Positions 50,419 through 60,701 of a stretch of 64,000 nucleotides of DNA are shown one piece after another. The DNA comes from Bacillota bacterium. Its GTDB lineage: Bacteria; Bacillota; Bacilli; Paenibacillales; UBA4045. The first letter of the stretch is position 1. Each line of letters opens with the position of its first letter. The notes under the pieces were generated by a model, which had not been told where the DNA came from, did no database searches, and saw only the letters and a program-made list of their open reading frames with translations. The stretch covers positions 62,001-126,000 of the forward strand of contig JAEZQY010000036.1 in assembly GCA_023441055.1 (NCBI GenBank). Reading direction: 5' to 3'. The translations under genes were made by a program, and so were the position numbers.

Positions 50419-52971
50419 TCATCCAACCAGCTTCAAAATAATGATTACGGCTTCTGCTCTGGTCGTATTCGTTGCAGGATCAAACCGGTTATTGTTTTTT
50501 CCTTGAATATACGCCAGCTGCCTCATCGCTTCTATTGCGCCTTTTGCCCATGCTGGAATTTCATCGTCATCTGCAAAGTTCGTCGTTACGTCCGCTTCTA
50601 TTGACAAATCTAAAGCCCTTGCTGCCATGAAGACCATCTCAGCGCGTGTAAGGAAAGCATGTGGCCGGAAGCTGCCGTCTTGATAGCCGCTGATGATGCC
50701 AGCTCTAACTGCTTGCGCTACGGCCGGTTTGGCCCAGTCAGCAATATCATCAGCATCTGAAAAAGTCAGCTCTACTCCTCTATCTTGCAACTGCAATGCA
50801 TGTACGAGTAGAACAGAAAATTCAGCGCGAGTAACCAATTGCTTAGGTCTGAAAGTGTGATCGGGATAACCTGTCACGATACCAATGGATGCCGCTTCTT
50901 CAATGCTCTGCTCCGCCCAATGTCCCGCGATGTCGATAAAGTTTCCATTCGATGTCGATTCTTGCGGCTCTTCTGCACCTGCATCTGTATCTGAATCTAT
51001 AGGTGTAGTTGCATCTGTATCTGCATCTGATTCAATCTCCTCTGGCATGACTTCTTCATCGTCCGCTGGCTCCGAATCAATCGGTGCTGGCGTTGGTGAT
51101 GGTGTCAGCCCAGGCGGTGTGGTTGGTGGAGGCGTTGACAGCTTCTGCTCCCACTGCGCATACACCGTTATATCCTCATGGATCACTGCATGCTCATCAA
51201 AAATAGAACCTGTCCCACTCCTCTCCGTGTTCCAGCCAACGAACGTGTAGCCTGTCCGAGCTGGAGCCGCGGGAAGTGTGCCAACGGTGTCGCCGTACGA
51301 GACGACTATCGCCGCTGGATCTGCTTCTGTATCCCCTTCATTCTTATCGAACGTGACCGTGTAGCTGTTCATTGTCCATTGCGCATACACCGTTATATCC
51401 TCATGGATCACTACATGCTCATCAACTATAGTGCCTGTCCCATTCCTCTCCGTGTTCCAGCCAACGAACGTGTAGCCTGTCCGAGCTGGAGCCGTGGGCA
51501 GTGTGCTAACGGTGTCGCCGTACGAGACGACTATCGACGCTGGATCTGCCTCTGTATCCCCTTCATTCTTATCGAACGTGACCGTGTAGCTGTTCATTGT
51601 CCACTGCGCATATAGCGTGATGTCAGATGCACTCATAACAAGGGTATCCCCTGCGATGACATTCGTTCCAGAGCCATCTGCCTGTGTATTCCATCCAGCG
51701 AAGGAGTGGCCGCTTCTCTCTAGATTTCCTATATTTCCAAAGACACGCACCATCGAACCTGATCTATAAAATGGACTGTCAATCTGTGCATGTCCACTGG
51801 TATGTCCATTTCCGTCATACACGATATATTTTTGTATGGTTCGTAAGTAGGGGTAGCCGCCATTTTTAGCTGCGTGCATCCCCCATATCGTATTCATATC
51901 CCAAGAACTATACGTGCCTTCATCGTGCAGCTCCACAGTTGTTTTGCCTGTACCTTTTCCTGTATCTGCTTGTACAGTTGTATCCTGATTATAATAGCTG
52001 TTGAAAATTCTACCGGAAAAGCCGTTAGAACCGACGAGTCCGCCGCTATCACCATTGCCCGTCACCGATCCGGTTGCGTAAGCATTCGTGATCCTGTTAT
52101 CCGTATTTCTACCTACTAAGCCGCCTACATGATAAACGCCTTCTACTGAGCCAGTTGCGTAGCTATTGGAGATCCTCCCGTCATTCGTGCCCACTAAACC
52201 GCCAATATATCGATAAGTGCCTTTTACATTTCCAAAAGAAGCGGAATTTTCAATGGAACTTGACGGATGCGATAGGCCCACAATACCGCCAACATGCTCA
52301 TATCCAGTTACTGATCCAGTTGCATAGGAATCTCGAATGGTACCCTCAATATATCCGGCTAATCCGCCAACTTGATTCGTGCCAGTTATGTTTGCTTCAC
52401 TATAAGAATCGATAATGGAACCTTTATACACATATCCGACTAAACCGCCAGTCCTGCGAGATCCTCCGGATACATCTCCGGTGACAGATGAATGGATAAT
52501 CGATCCTTTATCATTTCCCCCCGATACACCGCCGACATATTCATTACCTGTTACATCCACATCAACCAAGTTTACATTCTTGATGACTGAGCCATCACCA
52601 ATATACCCAAAAAGTCCAACGTAATGCGTACTGGGTCTATCCATCTTCAAGCCCGTAATCGCATACCCGCTCCCATCGAATACCCCTTTAAACTGAGAAC
52701 TAAACGCTCCAATCGGTTCCCAGCCTTCCCCACTCTGATAAGCCGCTAAATCAACGTCTGCAATCATGACAAAATGGGCATTCAAATGATTCCTCACGCG
52801 ATTCAATTGTTCGGCGGATGCAATTTCAAACGGTTGGTCAACTGTCCCATTGCCTCCTGCAAAAGCTGGAGCGCTGTCTGCCAACGCATGGTGAGTAAAA
52901 CCTACGAGCGTCAAACTTAGCAATAATACGACAGATACTAGGAAGCTTGATTTCATTTTTGATATAACCAA
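50419..52971 (-). CDS. SLH-domain surface adhesin with GLUG and InlB-type B repeats
   Basis: About 850 residues with a signal peptide. Residues ~110-340 carry GLUG-type repeats (YVGGVSGGNDKGSI, TGGLVGYVYKGSI, VGGLAGYIEGTI). Then come three Listeria-Bacteroides (InlB B) repeats ending in DITVYAQW, two of them nearly identical. A Pro/Asp/Glu-rich linker leads to three SLH domains (HWAEQSIEEAASIGIVTGY, etc.) that anchor it to the cell wall. Start: a TTG at 52971 gives proper spacing from AGGGAG. A surface adhesin is the likely role. Confidence 0.88.
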   Translation of the reverse strand: MVISKMKSSFLVSVVLLLSLTLVGFTHHALADSAPAFAGGNGTVDQPFEIASAEQLNRVRNHLNAHFVMIADVDLAAYQSGEGWEPIGAFSSQFKGVFDGSGYAITGLKMDRPSTHYVGLFGYIGDGSVIKNVNLVDVDVTGNEYVGGVSGGNDKGSIIHSSVTGDVSGGSRRTGGLVGYVYKGSIIDSYSEANITGTNQVGGLAGYIEGTIRDSYATGSVTGYEHVGGIVGLSHPSSSIENSASFGNVKGTYRYIGGLVGTNDGRISNSYATGSVEGVYHVGGLVGRNTDNRITNAYATGSVTGNGDSGGLVGSNGFSGRIFNSYYNQDTTVQADTGKGTGKTTVELHDEGTYSSWDMNTIWGMHAAKNGGYPYLRTIQKYIVYDGNGHTSGHAQIDSPFYRSGSMVRVFGNIGNLERSGHSFAGWNTQADGSGTNVIAGDTLVMSASDITLYAQWTMNSYTVTFDKNEGDTEADPASIVVSYGDTVSTLPTAPARTGYTFVGWNTERNGTGTIVDEHVVIHEDITVYAQWTMNSYTVTFDKNEGDTEADPAAIVVSYGDTVGTLPAAPARTGYTFVGWNTERSGTGSIFDEHAVIHEDITVYAQWEQKLSTPPPTTPPGLTPSPTPAPIDSEPADDEEVMPEEIESDADTDATTPIDSDTDAGAEEPQESTSNGNFIDIAGHWAEQSIEEAASIGIVTGYPDHTFRPKQLVTRAEFSVLLVHALQLQDRGVELTFSDADDIADWAKPAVAQAVRAGIISGYQDGSFRPHAFLTRAEMVFMAARALDLSIEADVTTNFADDDEIPAWAKGAIEAMRQLAYIQGKNNNRFDPATNTTRAEAVIIILKLVG
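51155..51604 (-). repeat. Two 225-bp tandem repeats inside the SLH adhesin gene
   Basis: Two adjacent copies, each encoding 75 residues of an InlB-type B repeat, differ at only a few bases. A third, diverged copy lies at about 51605-51820. Near-identity suggests recent duplication or gene conversion. Confidence 0.85.
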
Positions 52972-53149
52972 TTCCAATCTCTCCCTTTCTTCTATGAATC
53001 TTCTTCATAGTAGGAGAACAGGAAGAGTATGACTAGTTACTGCGGTCATGATAAAGTCATGATTTTATAGCCTAAGTAAACATAACCCTCACTTCTGATA
53101 TGAATCATCTTAGAACGAAGTGTCATTACCTGTCGATAAAGCAAAGAAA

Positions 53150-53177
53150 AAAGCGCCCCGGTATCCGAGTACGCTTT
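53150..53177 (-). terminator. Terminator after the pyruvyltransferase remnant
   Basis: AAAGCG (53150-53155) pairs with CGCTTT (53172-53177), with a small inner CGG/CCG pairing. On the minus strand TTTTTTCTTT follows. Confidence 0.55.
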
Positions 53178-53189
53178 AATCCCGTTACT

Positions 53190-53690
53190 TTAAGCTCTAA
53201 GCTTCTTCATCCAATTGATGATTTGTTCGGCACGATGCTCGCAAGTATGGAATTGATAGACGTAGCATAGATACACGGTATCTCCAGCTTCACCTTGCCG
53301 GGTCTGCCGATCTTATTCAGCAGCCGCTTAATTGCGGGACTGTCATTCGGCCAGATCGTCTTCCATGCCCCCTCCCCCCATCTCTATATATGGAATGCTG
53401 CACGGCTCCCCAATTGATTCCGACAAAGGCGGGATCACCGCTAATGTGAACCTTGGCTGTATTTACACCTATTGCCTCTAGAAAGCTATGGCTGAGTGGT
53501 CCTCTAACCGCAGCATAACGGGCATATGGTATGACTTTATTCAGTTGGTCGATCGTATTCCGATCTACTAGATTAGCCGGAACAGGCTTGTTGTTCAGCA
53601 AGCTGTCGAGCCCTGCTCTACCTGCGATTCTATCTATACCTGACCCCCCTGCTCGCTTTATTCTCCTATTGAATGATCCTTTATTTCGGT
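53190..53690 (-). pseudogene. Polysaccharide pyruvyltransferase family remnant
   Basis: Sequence AGRAGLDSLLNNKPVPANL, YARYAAVRGPLSHSFLEAIGV and HISGDPAFVGINWG matches the polysaccharide pyruvyltransferase (CsaB-like) family. The N-terminal part is missing and its DNA joins the end of the osmoprotectant binding-protein gene. After NWGAVQHSIY the frame breaks; a likely C-terminus (EQIINWMKKLRA) appears in another frame and ends at 53190. Non-functional. Confidence 0.7.
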
Positions 53691-54577
53691 TCAATAAGCC
53701 CTGACTCGATAAGAAACTCACGAGCCACACGCTCGACAATCCGACCGTCATTGTCGACCTGCCCATTCATGATTTGCATCGCTTCTTCATTAATCTTGCC
53801 CCCTAGCAGGCGAAGCACCTCTTCAAGCTCTGGATATTGAAGCAGGATGTCCTTCCGGACCAGAGGCAGTGCGTGGTACGGTGGGAAGTAAGATCGATCA
53901 TCCTCGAGTACACGCAGATCGTAGATTTGAAGCTGCCCGTCTGTAGTGTACGAGTTGATCACATCCACCTCGCCCGCGTTAATGGAACGATACATCATCC
54001 CGTGGTCCATGCCCTTCACGGCTTTGAAAGCAATGCCGTATTCCTGCTGAAATCCGGGTAAGCCATCGGGTCGATCAATGAACTCAAAAACCGCGCCCAA
54101 GGTATAGTCCCGCGAGTACTTGGCGAAGTCGCTAAACGTGACAACATCAAGCTCTTCCGCTGTCGCCTCATCTAGTGCAAGTGTGTACGTATTGTTAAAG
54201 CCGAAGGGGTCCAAGGCGGCTATGCCATCGCTTTCTACCAGCCGTCTAGTCGTCTCCAGCGTCTCTTCCGCTGTTCCCGGTTCTCCATGGTAATAAGTGA
54301 CGACGATCGTTCCTGTGTAATCGGGAATCACATCGATATGACCATTGGTCATGGCATTCCAGACGACATTGGAACCGCCGAGGTTTTCTTTATACAGCAC
54401 ATCGATTCCCAGTTTATCTTCAATTAATTGCCCCATAATATGGGACAATATGATGCTTTCTGTATTGTTCCTGGAGCCTAGTCGGAGCGCATCCTTCTCA
54501 ATAAAGATGCAGCCTGACAATAGGCTTGTTAGCAGTAAGGCGATGATGAGCATTGCTGTTTTATTTAATCGCTTCAT
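53681..54577 (-). CDS. opuCC: Osmoprotectant (glycine betaine/choline/carnitine) ABC binding lipoprotein
   Basis: About 298 residues; lipobox LLSGC. SRNNTESIILSHIMGQLIEDKLG and GGSNVVWNAMTNGHIDVIPDYTGT, QQEYGIAFKAVKGMDHGMMYRSINAGEVDV (in part) are typical of OpuCC/OpuF-type binding proteins. The ATG at 54575-54577 starts two bases after the permease stop. Third gene of an opuCA-CB-CC type operon; its end touches the pyruvyltransferase remnant. A second permease (OpuCD) is absent. Confidence 0.9.
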   Translation of the reverse strand: MKRLNKTAMLIIALLLTSLLSGCIFIEKDALRLGSRNNTESIILSHIMGQLIEDKLGIDVLYKENLGGSNVVWNAMTNGHIDVIPDYTGTIVVTYYHGEPGTAEETLETTRRLVESDGIAALDPFGFNNTYTLALDEATAEELDVVTFSDFAKYSRDYTLGAVFEFIDRPDGLPGFQQEYGIAFKAVKGMDHGMMYRSINAGEVDVINSYTTDGQLQIYDLRVLEDDRSYFPPYHALPLVRKDILLQYPELEEVLRLLGGKINEEAMQIMNGQVDNDGRIVERVAREFLIESGLIEPK

Positions 54578-54579
54578 GT

Positions 54580-55233
54580 TTACTTCAGTCCTTCCGGTGT
54601 TGTCCAACGTTCGACAGCAGAGAAGAAGGTCTCAAGGAGGATCGCTAATAGCGTAGCTGGGATCGCGCCGAGTAAGATCAACCCGTCAATGCCGCGCGTA
54701 ATGCCTAAGAAGATGAAATCGCCCAGTCCCCCTGCTCCAATGAAGGCAGCCAGTGTAGCATTGCCGACATTGATAACAGCAGCTGTTCGGATACCAGCCA
54801 TAATGACAGGTATCGCCAGCGGGAGCTCCACTCTGAACAAGATTTGCATGTTCGTCATGCCGACTCCTCTGGCCGCTTCAATGGTTGCGCTGTCGACATC
54901 CTTAATGCCTGTATAGGTGTTGCGCATAATGGGAAGCAACGAGTATAGGAACAGCGCTGCGATCGCGGTTTTCACACCAATTCCGAATATGGGGATCATA
55001 AAACCGAGCAAGGCTAAGCTTGGGACCGTCTGCAGGACCCCTGTTCCACCCAGTACAATCGTCTTCAGCCAAGCAATACGAGTCACAACAATACCCAGCG
55101 TGACGGCTAGTACTGTTGCGATTAACATAGAGAAGAACACAAGCTGAATATGAACGAACGTGGATTCAAGCACCTCTACCCACCGTAACTGTGTTTGTTC
55201 AACGAGTTGTTGCCATATATTTAATTTATTCAT
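54580..55233 (-). CDS. opuCB: Osmoprotectant ABC transporter permease
   Basis: 217 residues, about five or six membrane helices, and the permease EAA-like motif ATIEAARGVGMTNMQILFRVELP (in part). Matches the OpuCB/OpuBB family. Overlaps the ATPase gene by eight bases. Confidence 0.92.
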   Translation of the reverse strand: MNKLNIWQQLVEQTQLRWVEVLESTFVHIQLVFFSMLIATVLAVTLGIVVTRIAWLKTIVLGGTGVLQTVPSLALLGFMIPIFGIGVKTAIAALFLYSLLPIMRNTYTGIKDVDSATIEAARGVGMTNMQILFRVELPLAIPVIMAGIRTAAVINVGNATLAAFIGAGGLGDFIFLGITRGIDGLILLGAIPATLLAILLETFFSAVERWTTPEGLK

Positions 55234-56362
55234 GTTGAGCCTCCTCCGTTTCCGTCCATTTACTTGACATGGCGGACAGCAGTGAGCCTCGTGTGACCAG
55301 TCCTACAAGCTTATGCGCGTCGTCCACAACCGGTATCATGCCATGGGGGGCATTATCGATGACTACGATGGCGTCCTCTGCCGTTGCTGTGTGAAGTAAA
55401 TAGGGTTCTGCTGGCATCATAATTTCATCAATCCTGCTGATGGTATCCAGCTTTTTAATGAGATCGTAAGCAGATACTATACCCAGCAATGTCTGATCAT
55501 CGTCGAGTATGAGTAGATTCGTGATTTTGCGTTGACGGATTTGCGATATGGCTCTTTCGGGGGATCGGTGTGGAGGTGATGTAACCATCGTTTCAGCCAT
55601 GATTTCAGTAACTGGCGTAAGTTCAGGGTTCTGAATAATACGGTGCTTGCCGATAAACTCCTCCACAAATCCATCTGCTGGATTATGCAGTAACTTCTCC
55701 GGCGTGTCTAACTGAAGCAGGTGTCCATCCTTCATAATGGCGATACGGTCGCCCATCTTCAAGGCTTCGTCTATGTCATGGGTGACGAATACAATCGTTT
55801 TCTTCAGTTTCTTGTGAAGCGTAATAAGCTCAGCTTGCAGTTGCTCTCGTGTAATCGGGTCCAGCGCGCTGAAGGGTTCGTCCATTAGAATAATATCCGG
55901 GTCTGAAGCGAGTGCCCTTGCAATGCCCACACGCTGCTGTTGTCCGCCTGATAGTTCCTTCGGATAACGTGTGGCATAAATTTCTGGATCTAGACCGACC
56001 ATTGCCAGCAGCTCGTATACCCGTAGTTTGGTAGCTTTCTTATCCCAGCCCTTCAGTTGGGGAACGATCGCGATATTCTTCTCGATCGTGTAATGGGGGA
56101 ATAGTCCAATCTGCTGGATGACATATCCAATATTCCGACGAAGTTTCGCTGCATGGTAAGATTTAATATCCTGGCCATCTATCGTTATTTTCCCATTTGT
56201 GTGAGGGTTGATCCGATTGATCATCTTCATCGTCGTTGATTTCCCCGACCCACTCGGTCCAATCAACACTAGTAATTCTCCTCGCTGGATCTCAAAACTT
56301 AGCGCATTCACAGCTTGAAATCCATTGTCATACTCCTTCGTTACATCTTCAAATTTAATCAT
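55226..56362 (-). CDS. opuCA: Osmoprotectant ABC transporter ATP-binding protein with CBS domains
   Basis: 378 residues. Walker A GPSGSGKST, signature LSGGQQQRVGIARALASDP, Walker B IILMDEPFSALD, H-loop VTHDIDEAL. Two C-terminal CBS domains probably sense ionic strength. First gene of the operon; a good -10 lies upstream. Confidence 0.95.
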   Translation of the reverse strand: MIKFEDVTKEYDNGFQAVNALSFEIQRGELLVLIGPSGSGKSTTMKMINRINPHTNGKITIDGQDIKSYHAAKLRRNIGYVIQQIGLFPHYTIEKNIAIVPQLKGWDKKATKLRVYELLAMVGLDPEIYATRYPKELSGGQQQRVGIARALASDPDIILMDEPFSALDPITREQLQAELITLHKKLKKTIVFVTHDIDEALKMGDRIAIMKDGHLLQLDTPEKLLHNPADGFVEEFIGKHRIIQNPELTPVTEIMAETMVTSPPHRSPERAISQIRQRKITNLLILDDDQTLLGIVSAYDLIKKLDTISRIDEIMMPAEPYLLHTATAEDAIVVIDNAPHGMIPVVDDAHKLVGLVTRGSLLSAMSSKWTETEEAQHE

Positions 56363-56395
56363 AGGTTCCTCCTGGTGTATTTTGACGCATCCTCC

Positions 56396-56424
56396 ATTAT
56401 ACTATATCCAGACAATTCTTGCAG
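56396..56424 (-). promoter_or_regulatory. Possible opuC promoter
   Basis: Perfect -10 TATAAT (56396-56401) with a 17-base spacer to a poor -35 CTGCAA (56419-56424). Confidence 0.4.
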
Positions 56425-56536
56425 GAGAGGCATCTGACAAGCTCTGTCGAGCACCTCATTATTCGCTTTAAATCTGACACATTATATGGGCAGCTGTCAT
56501 ATGGTGTACTACTTATATTAAGGAGTTGTTCGTCCT

Positions 56537-56989
56537 ATGAAGCTGATTGAAATGGTCAGATTGCTCAGTCAAATTCCTGATTTGAAACACTGGTTGGAGC
56601 CCTATGTTACGGAACCGAACGAATATCCATATGGTCGGAACGTCATTCATAGCTCTGACAAGATCGAGATTATTATTGTCAATCTTCCTCCCGGTAGTCG
56701 TACGTACATCCATGATCATGGACAATCCGAAGGCTGCGGAGTTGTCTTGCAGGGTGAGTTGATTAATGTGATTTATGAAGCGACTGGCGACGACCAAGTC
56801 CATCCAATCCGTGAACATACCGTTCAAGCAATGGACGTATTCAGCACGCCGCTGGGCATGATTCATCAGATGGTTAATCGGCAAGCAGAACGGGTGGTTT
56901 CGCTTCACGTCTATTCTCCCCCGTTGAAGGGGCTTAAAGTGTATGCGCAGCCAGAACGGTCTACCCCATTTGCGCTGGGATCCAGTTGA
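56537..56989 (+). CDS. Cysteine dioxygenase family protein
   Basis: 150 residues with a cupin fold. The iron triad is visible: His59 and His61 in YIHDHGQSEGCG and His110 in GMIHQMV; VYSPPL near the end holds the conserved Tyr. It oxidises L-cysteine (or a similar thiol) to the sulfinate. Preceded by AAGGAG. Divergent from opuC and followed by the EcsC gene. Confidence 0.88.
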   Translation: MKLIEMVRLLSQIPDLKHWLEPYVTEPNEYPYGRNVIHSSDKIEIIIVNLPPGSRTYIHDHGQSEGCGVVLQGELINVIYEATGDDQVHPIREHTVQAMDVFSTPLGMIHQMVNRQAERVVSLHVYSPPLKGLKVYAQPERSTPFALGSS

Positions 56990-57038
56990 ATTGTATACTT
57001 CTGATGAGTAGCACTGTCCTAAAGGAGAATGAAATAAG

Positions 57039-57770
57039 ATGAACTATGAGGAGAAAATCGAACTTGAGATTTTACAATGGGAACGCCAATTAATCCGACC
57101 TCCTGGATTGCTTGAACGCACCTCGAAGGCCATTGGCGACCATGTGAATAACCTCATTCCCGATAAGGTGCAACAAGTGATCACGACAACTGTGAAGACG
57201 ATTGTTCGAACGACATTGTTCGGTGCCGAATATACACCTAAAGGTAAAGTGCAAATGCTAGCCTTGGAGGACGCAGATAAATTGGCCAAGGAAGCGCAGA
57301 CGCTGTACCAGAAAATCGCGGTTGCTGAAGGTGCTGGTACCGGAGCCGGTGGCATTATGCTCAGCATGGTTGACTTTCCTGCGCTTCTCGCCATTAAGAT
57401 GAAGTTTCTATTTGAGCTTGCGCATATTTACGGGTTTGATACGAGACATTTCTCCGAACGAATCTTTATCCTGTACATCTTTCAACTGACGTATTCCGGT
57501 AACACGCGGAGACAACTCAATCTGGATAAGATCAAGCAATGGGATGTGGAGAAGATGCAATGGGCTTCGGACAAGGACTATTATACAAAGCTGGATTGGG
57601 AAACCTTTCAGAAGGAATATCGCGATGCGATCGATTTCCGTAAGATGCTGCAGATGATCCCAGGCATCGGCGCAGTTGCAGGTGCCTGGGCTAACTATAG
57701 CATTATGGACGAGCTTGGCGAAGCTGCGATGAATGCATACCGGATACGCAGATTATTCGACCTAAGGTAA
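57039..57770 (+). CDS. EcsC family protein
   Basis: 243 residues. WERQLIRPPGLLERTSKAIG, GAGTGAGGIMLSMVDFPALLAIKMKFLFELAHIYGFDTR (in part) and the C-terminal IPGIGAVAGAWANYSIMDELGEAAMNAYRIR (in part) are EcsC family marks. EcsC proteins are helical, with weakly hydrophobic segments; their function is unclear. AAAGGAG precedes the ATG. Confidence 0.88.
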   Translation: MNYEEKIELEILQWERQLIRPPGLLERTSKAIGDHVNNLIPDKVQQVITTTVKTIVRTTLFGAEYTPKGKVQMLALEDADKLAKEAQTLYQKIAVAEGAGTGAGGIMLSMVDFPALLAIKMKFLFELAHIYGFDTRHFSERIFILYIFQLTYSGNTRRQLNLDKIKQWDVEKMQWASDKDYYTKLDWETFQKEYRDAIDFRKMLQMIPGIGAVAGAWANYSIMDELGEAAMNAYRIRRLFDLR

Positions 57771-57816
57771 ATAGGTAACGTAAGTCAACCACGCTCACGC
57801 GCAAGTCTCCCCTCAT

Positions 57817-60633
57817 CTACTTCTTCTTGTTTTTATTCTTGTTGGGCTTCTTATTATTGAAGTAGTCCGAGAACCATCTATCGATCGACTTGGATTCATT
57901 GAACACAATTGCGCTGGCATCGGACTCGCGCCCTGCCACATCCACTGCAGTAACGACGAACATATAATAATCAGGTTGATCTGCTCCGATGTTGAATTGA
58001 GCCTCGGCTTCCGTGGATACGGGCTTCCCAGCGATATAGGCATAGTTATTGCCATCATTGGATCCGTATAATCGGTAACCGACCACGTCAGGCTCCCCGT
58101 TAAGTGCGAAGGATAGGTTAGCCTGCTCCCTGCCTGAATACTTGACCCGCTCAGGCGGGCTTGGCGCATGGCCGTCGTCTGTTCTCGGATCGATCTCAGA
58201 GGGACCGTCCAGCTCGGCATCCACAGGATAATAATGAGACAGCGGCTTCCTCTGCCCTAACGGTATGCGTGCCAGCCCCGCCTCCACCTCCTGCATGATC
58301 GCCTGGATCGGCTTCTCTCTTCGAACCTTGAAGCTCTGACTGATCATATCGTCTGGGGTTTCCGGCTGAGCGAGATACGTAACACCGCCGAATATCGTAT
58401 AGCTCGTCATGCCGGCTCGATCGTCCACTTCCGTCGGAACATATTGGGGATGGAACAGGTCGGTCACAACATCGCCGCGTTCCAGCAATAGCTCGGTTGG
58501 CAGCAGACCAGTATAGCTAGACACCGTCTTCTTCACAATGGTGGGGGGCATTGTGAATGCAGTCGTCTCGAAGAGATCAGGCTGCTGCTCTATACTCGCA
58601 TCCATCACCTGTGCCCATATTCGCTTCGCACGCTGCGTACCGCAGCCCGCAGTCTTGGAGCAATCGCTTCTGGATAACGAATGTACAGACTGCTCGTACC
58701 CCGCCCACACCCCGACAGTCACATCTGGCGTATAGCCGATGAACCAGACATCGGCATGATTCTGCGTGGTCCCGGTCTTGCCGGCGAACGGAACCTGATC
58801 CGAGTGGCCGAATAGACGGTTCATATCGGATCCTGTACCAGAGCGCACAACATCTCGCATCATATCCGTCATGAGATACGCTGTTTCTTCGGAGAATACG
58901 GCCGCGGGTTCCTGTGTATGCTGATAGACGATGACGCCCTTGGCGTCAACGATTGATTCGATCAGATAGGCATCGTTAAATCGACCTTCATTGCCGATTG
59001 CCGCATAGGCATTCGTCAGCTCTTCTACGGTTACGCCGCGCGTTAGTCCGCCTAACACGCCTGTTCGCGCATGCTGATCTTGATCGACGATCGTGGTTAT
59101 GCCTAGACGCCGCGCGAACCGCCATGCCTCCTCAATCCCGACCGTCTCGTTGAAGAGCTTCAGCGCGGGAATATTATAGGAGCGCTTCAGCGCTTCTCTG
59201 GCCGTAACCAGACCATGATACTTCCCATCCCAATTATCCGGAATATGCACACTGCCGCCATTGTCCATGACGAGCGGGACATCATCGATAATAGAAGCCG
59301 GCTGAATCATTCCTTGCTCCATAGCAGGCAGATAGGCAGCGATCGGCTTCATCGCAGAGCCTGGCTGTCTAACCATCTGGGTGGCATGATTGAGCTGCTC
59401 GACGGCAAAGTCTCGGCCTTCGATCATGCCGAGTATGGCTCCCGTCTGATTATGAATCATCATGGCGCCGATTTGCTCCATCCCCTTCTCAGGATGGTTC
59501 TCTGTGAAATTCGCGGGGTCCTGCGCGATCTTCTTCATTGCCTTATAGATCGTTGGGTTTATCGTCGTGTGAACCTTGTAGCCATTGCTGACCAGATTCG
59601 ATCTAGCTTGTTGCCATAATGTCTCATAGTTAGGGTCAAGCTTGTCCGCATCTGGATGCTCCAGCTGCATCAGCAGCTCAGTCGCCCTGCGCTCGACCTC
59701 TCCCATCAGGAATGGATAGTCCCCCTCTTCCTTCGCCCTAGTCGGGGCTAGGGAGCCAGCAAGATCAAATTGCAGCGCGCCTTCATACACGCTGGCGCTA
59801 ATCAGCTCTTCCTGCTGCATGCGCTGCAAGACGAGACGTTGGCGCTTGATCGCACTGGCCAGCGCCTCCGGATTAATCTGTCCATCACTAGAATACGCCG
59901 AATAGGCATTCGGCTGCTGGGGCAGACCCGCTAGATATGCCGCTTGTGCCAGATGAAGCTCGTATAATTGATCAACGCCGAAGATCCCCTTGGCCGCGGC
60001 TTTGATACCGTATAGGTTACTGCCGCTGGATCCCCTGCCGAAGTAGATGTCGTTCAGATAGGCCAGTAGAATATCATCCTTAGAGGCGACCCTCTCCATT
60101 CGCCAGGCCAGGAAGATCTCAGCCGCTTTACGCTGATAGGTTTGATCCAGGTTTAGGAATAATCGCCGGGTGAGCTGCTGGGTAATCGTGCTGCCGCCGG
60201 TCTGCACATCCTCATTGCCTATTTGCTGTCTAATCGCGCGAAGTGTAGCCAGCCAGTCGACCCCGCTGTGCGAATAGAAGGACGTATCTTCAATCGCAAT
60301 GAAGGCATCGATGACATGCTGTGGAATCTCGGTTAATTCGGTTGGCAGCCGATCCTCGCCTGTCCACAGCCGCCCGATTTCTGTCTGGTTGTTAAAGTAG
60401 GCGTACCCGGTGAGGGTATGATTATCTAGAGCTGCCATGACATCGGACTTGGACGGTATAGGAACATCCTTGACCAGTGAAGAGATGTATCCATACATTA
60501 TGCCCGAACCGAGGCAGATCAGCAGTAGGACGCTCAGTAAACTCCATTGTAGTATGCGTTTATAAGTTATGGCTTGCCAGGTTTGTATTGTGCTTCGAAA
60601 TCCGTGCTTGAGTCGTAGTTGAATGTCACTCAT
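57817..60633 (-). CDS. Class A penicillin-binding protein (PBP1A-type) with fibronectin III-like tail
   Basis: 938 residues: one N-terminal membrane helix, a glycosyltransferase domain (IAIEDTSFYSHSGVDW, GGSTITQQLTRRLFL) and a transpeptidase domain (RQPGSAMKPIAAYL with the SxxK Ser, SYNIP, FAGKTGTTQNHADVWF). A ~90-residue fibronectin-like domain and a Lys/Asn-rich tail (NKKPNKNKNKKK) end it. It builds and crosslinks peptidoglycan. It follows the 105-residue protein by 68 bases and may be read from the same riboswitch-controlled transcript. Confidence 0.95.
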   Translation of the reverse strand: MSDIQLRLKHGFRSTIQTWQAITYKRILQWSLLSVLLLICLGSGIMYGYISSLVKDVPIPSKSDVMAALDNHTLTGYAYFNNQTEIGRLWTGEDRLPTELTEIPQHVIDAFIAIEDTSFYSHSGVDWLATLRAIRQQIGNEDVQTGGSTITQQLTRRLFLNLDQTYQRKAAEIFLAWRMERVASKDDILLAYLNDIYFGRGSSGSNLYGIKAAAKGIFGVDQLYELHLAQAAYLAGLPQQPNAYSAYSSDGQINPEALASAIKRQRLVLQRMQQEELISASVYEGALQFDLAGSLAPTRAKEEGDYPFLMGEVERRATELLMQLEHPDADKLDPNYETLWQQARSNLVSNGYKVHTTINPTIYKAMKKIAQDPANFTENHPEKGMEQIGAMMIHNQTGAILGMIEGRDFAVEQLNHATQMVRQPGSAMKPIAAYLPAMEQGMIQPASIIDDVPLVMDNGGSVHIPDNWDGKYHGLVTAREALKRSYNIPALKLFNETVGIEEAWRFARRLGITTIVDQDQHARTGVLGGLTRGVTVEELTNAYAAIGNEGRFNDAYLIESIVDAKGVIVYQHTQEPAAVFSEETAYLMTDMMRDVVRSGTGSDMNRLFGHSDQVPFAGKTGTTQNHADVWFIGYTPDVTVGVWAGYEQSVHSLSRSDCSKTAGCGTQRAKRIWAQVMDASIEQQPDLFETTAFTMPPTIVKKTVSSYTGLLPTELLLERGDVVTDLFHPQYVPTEVDDRAGMTSYTIFGGVTYLAQPETPDDMISQSFKVRREKPIQAIMQEVEAGLARIPLGQRKPLSHYYPVDAELDGPSEIDPRTDDGHAPSPPERVKYSGREQANLSFALNGEPDVVGYRLYGSNDGNNYAYIAGKPVSTEAEAQFNIGADQPDYYMFVVTAVDVAGRESDASAIVFNESKSIDRWFSDYFNNKKPNKNKNKKK

Positions 60634-60701
60634 GCTGCACCTCCACCATTGCTACCCATAACTATTCTCTTAACATCGAGCTTTTAAGAGTGGGTCTGAG
60701 G

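Noticed and set aside
53317..53766. A 149-residue intact protein downstream of the osmoprotectant operon
   Set aside because: Its first ~25 residues are an alternate-frame reading of the binding-protein gene and its end is frameshifted; it is a pyruvyltransferase remnant.
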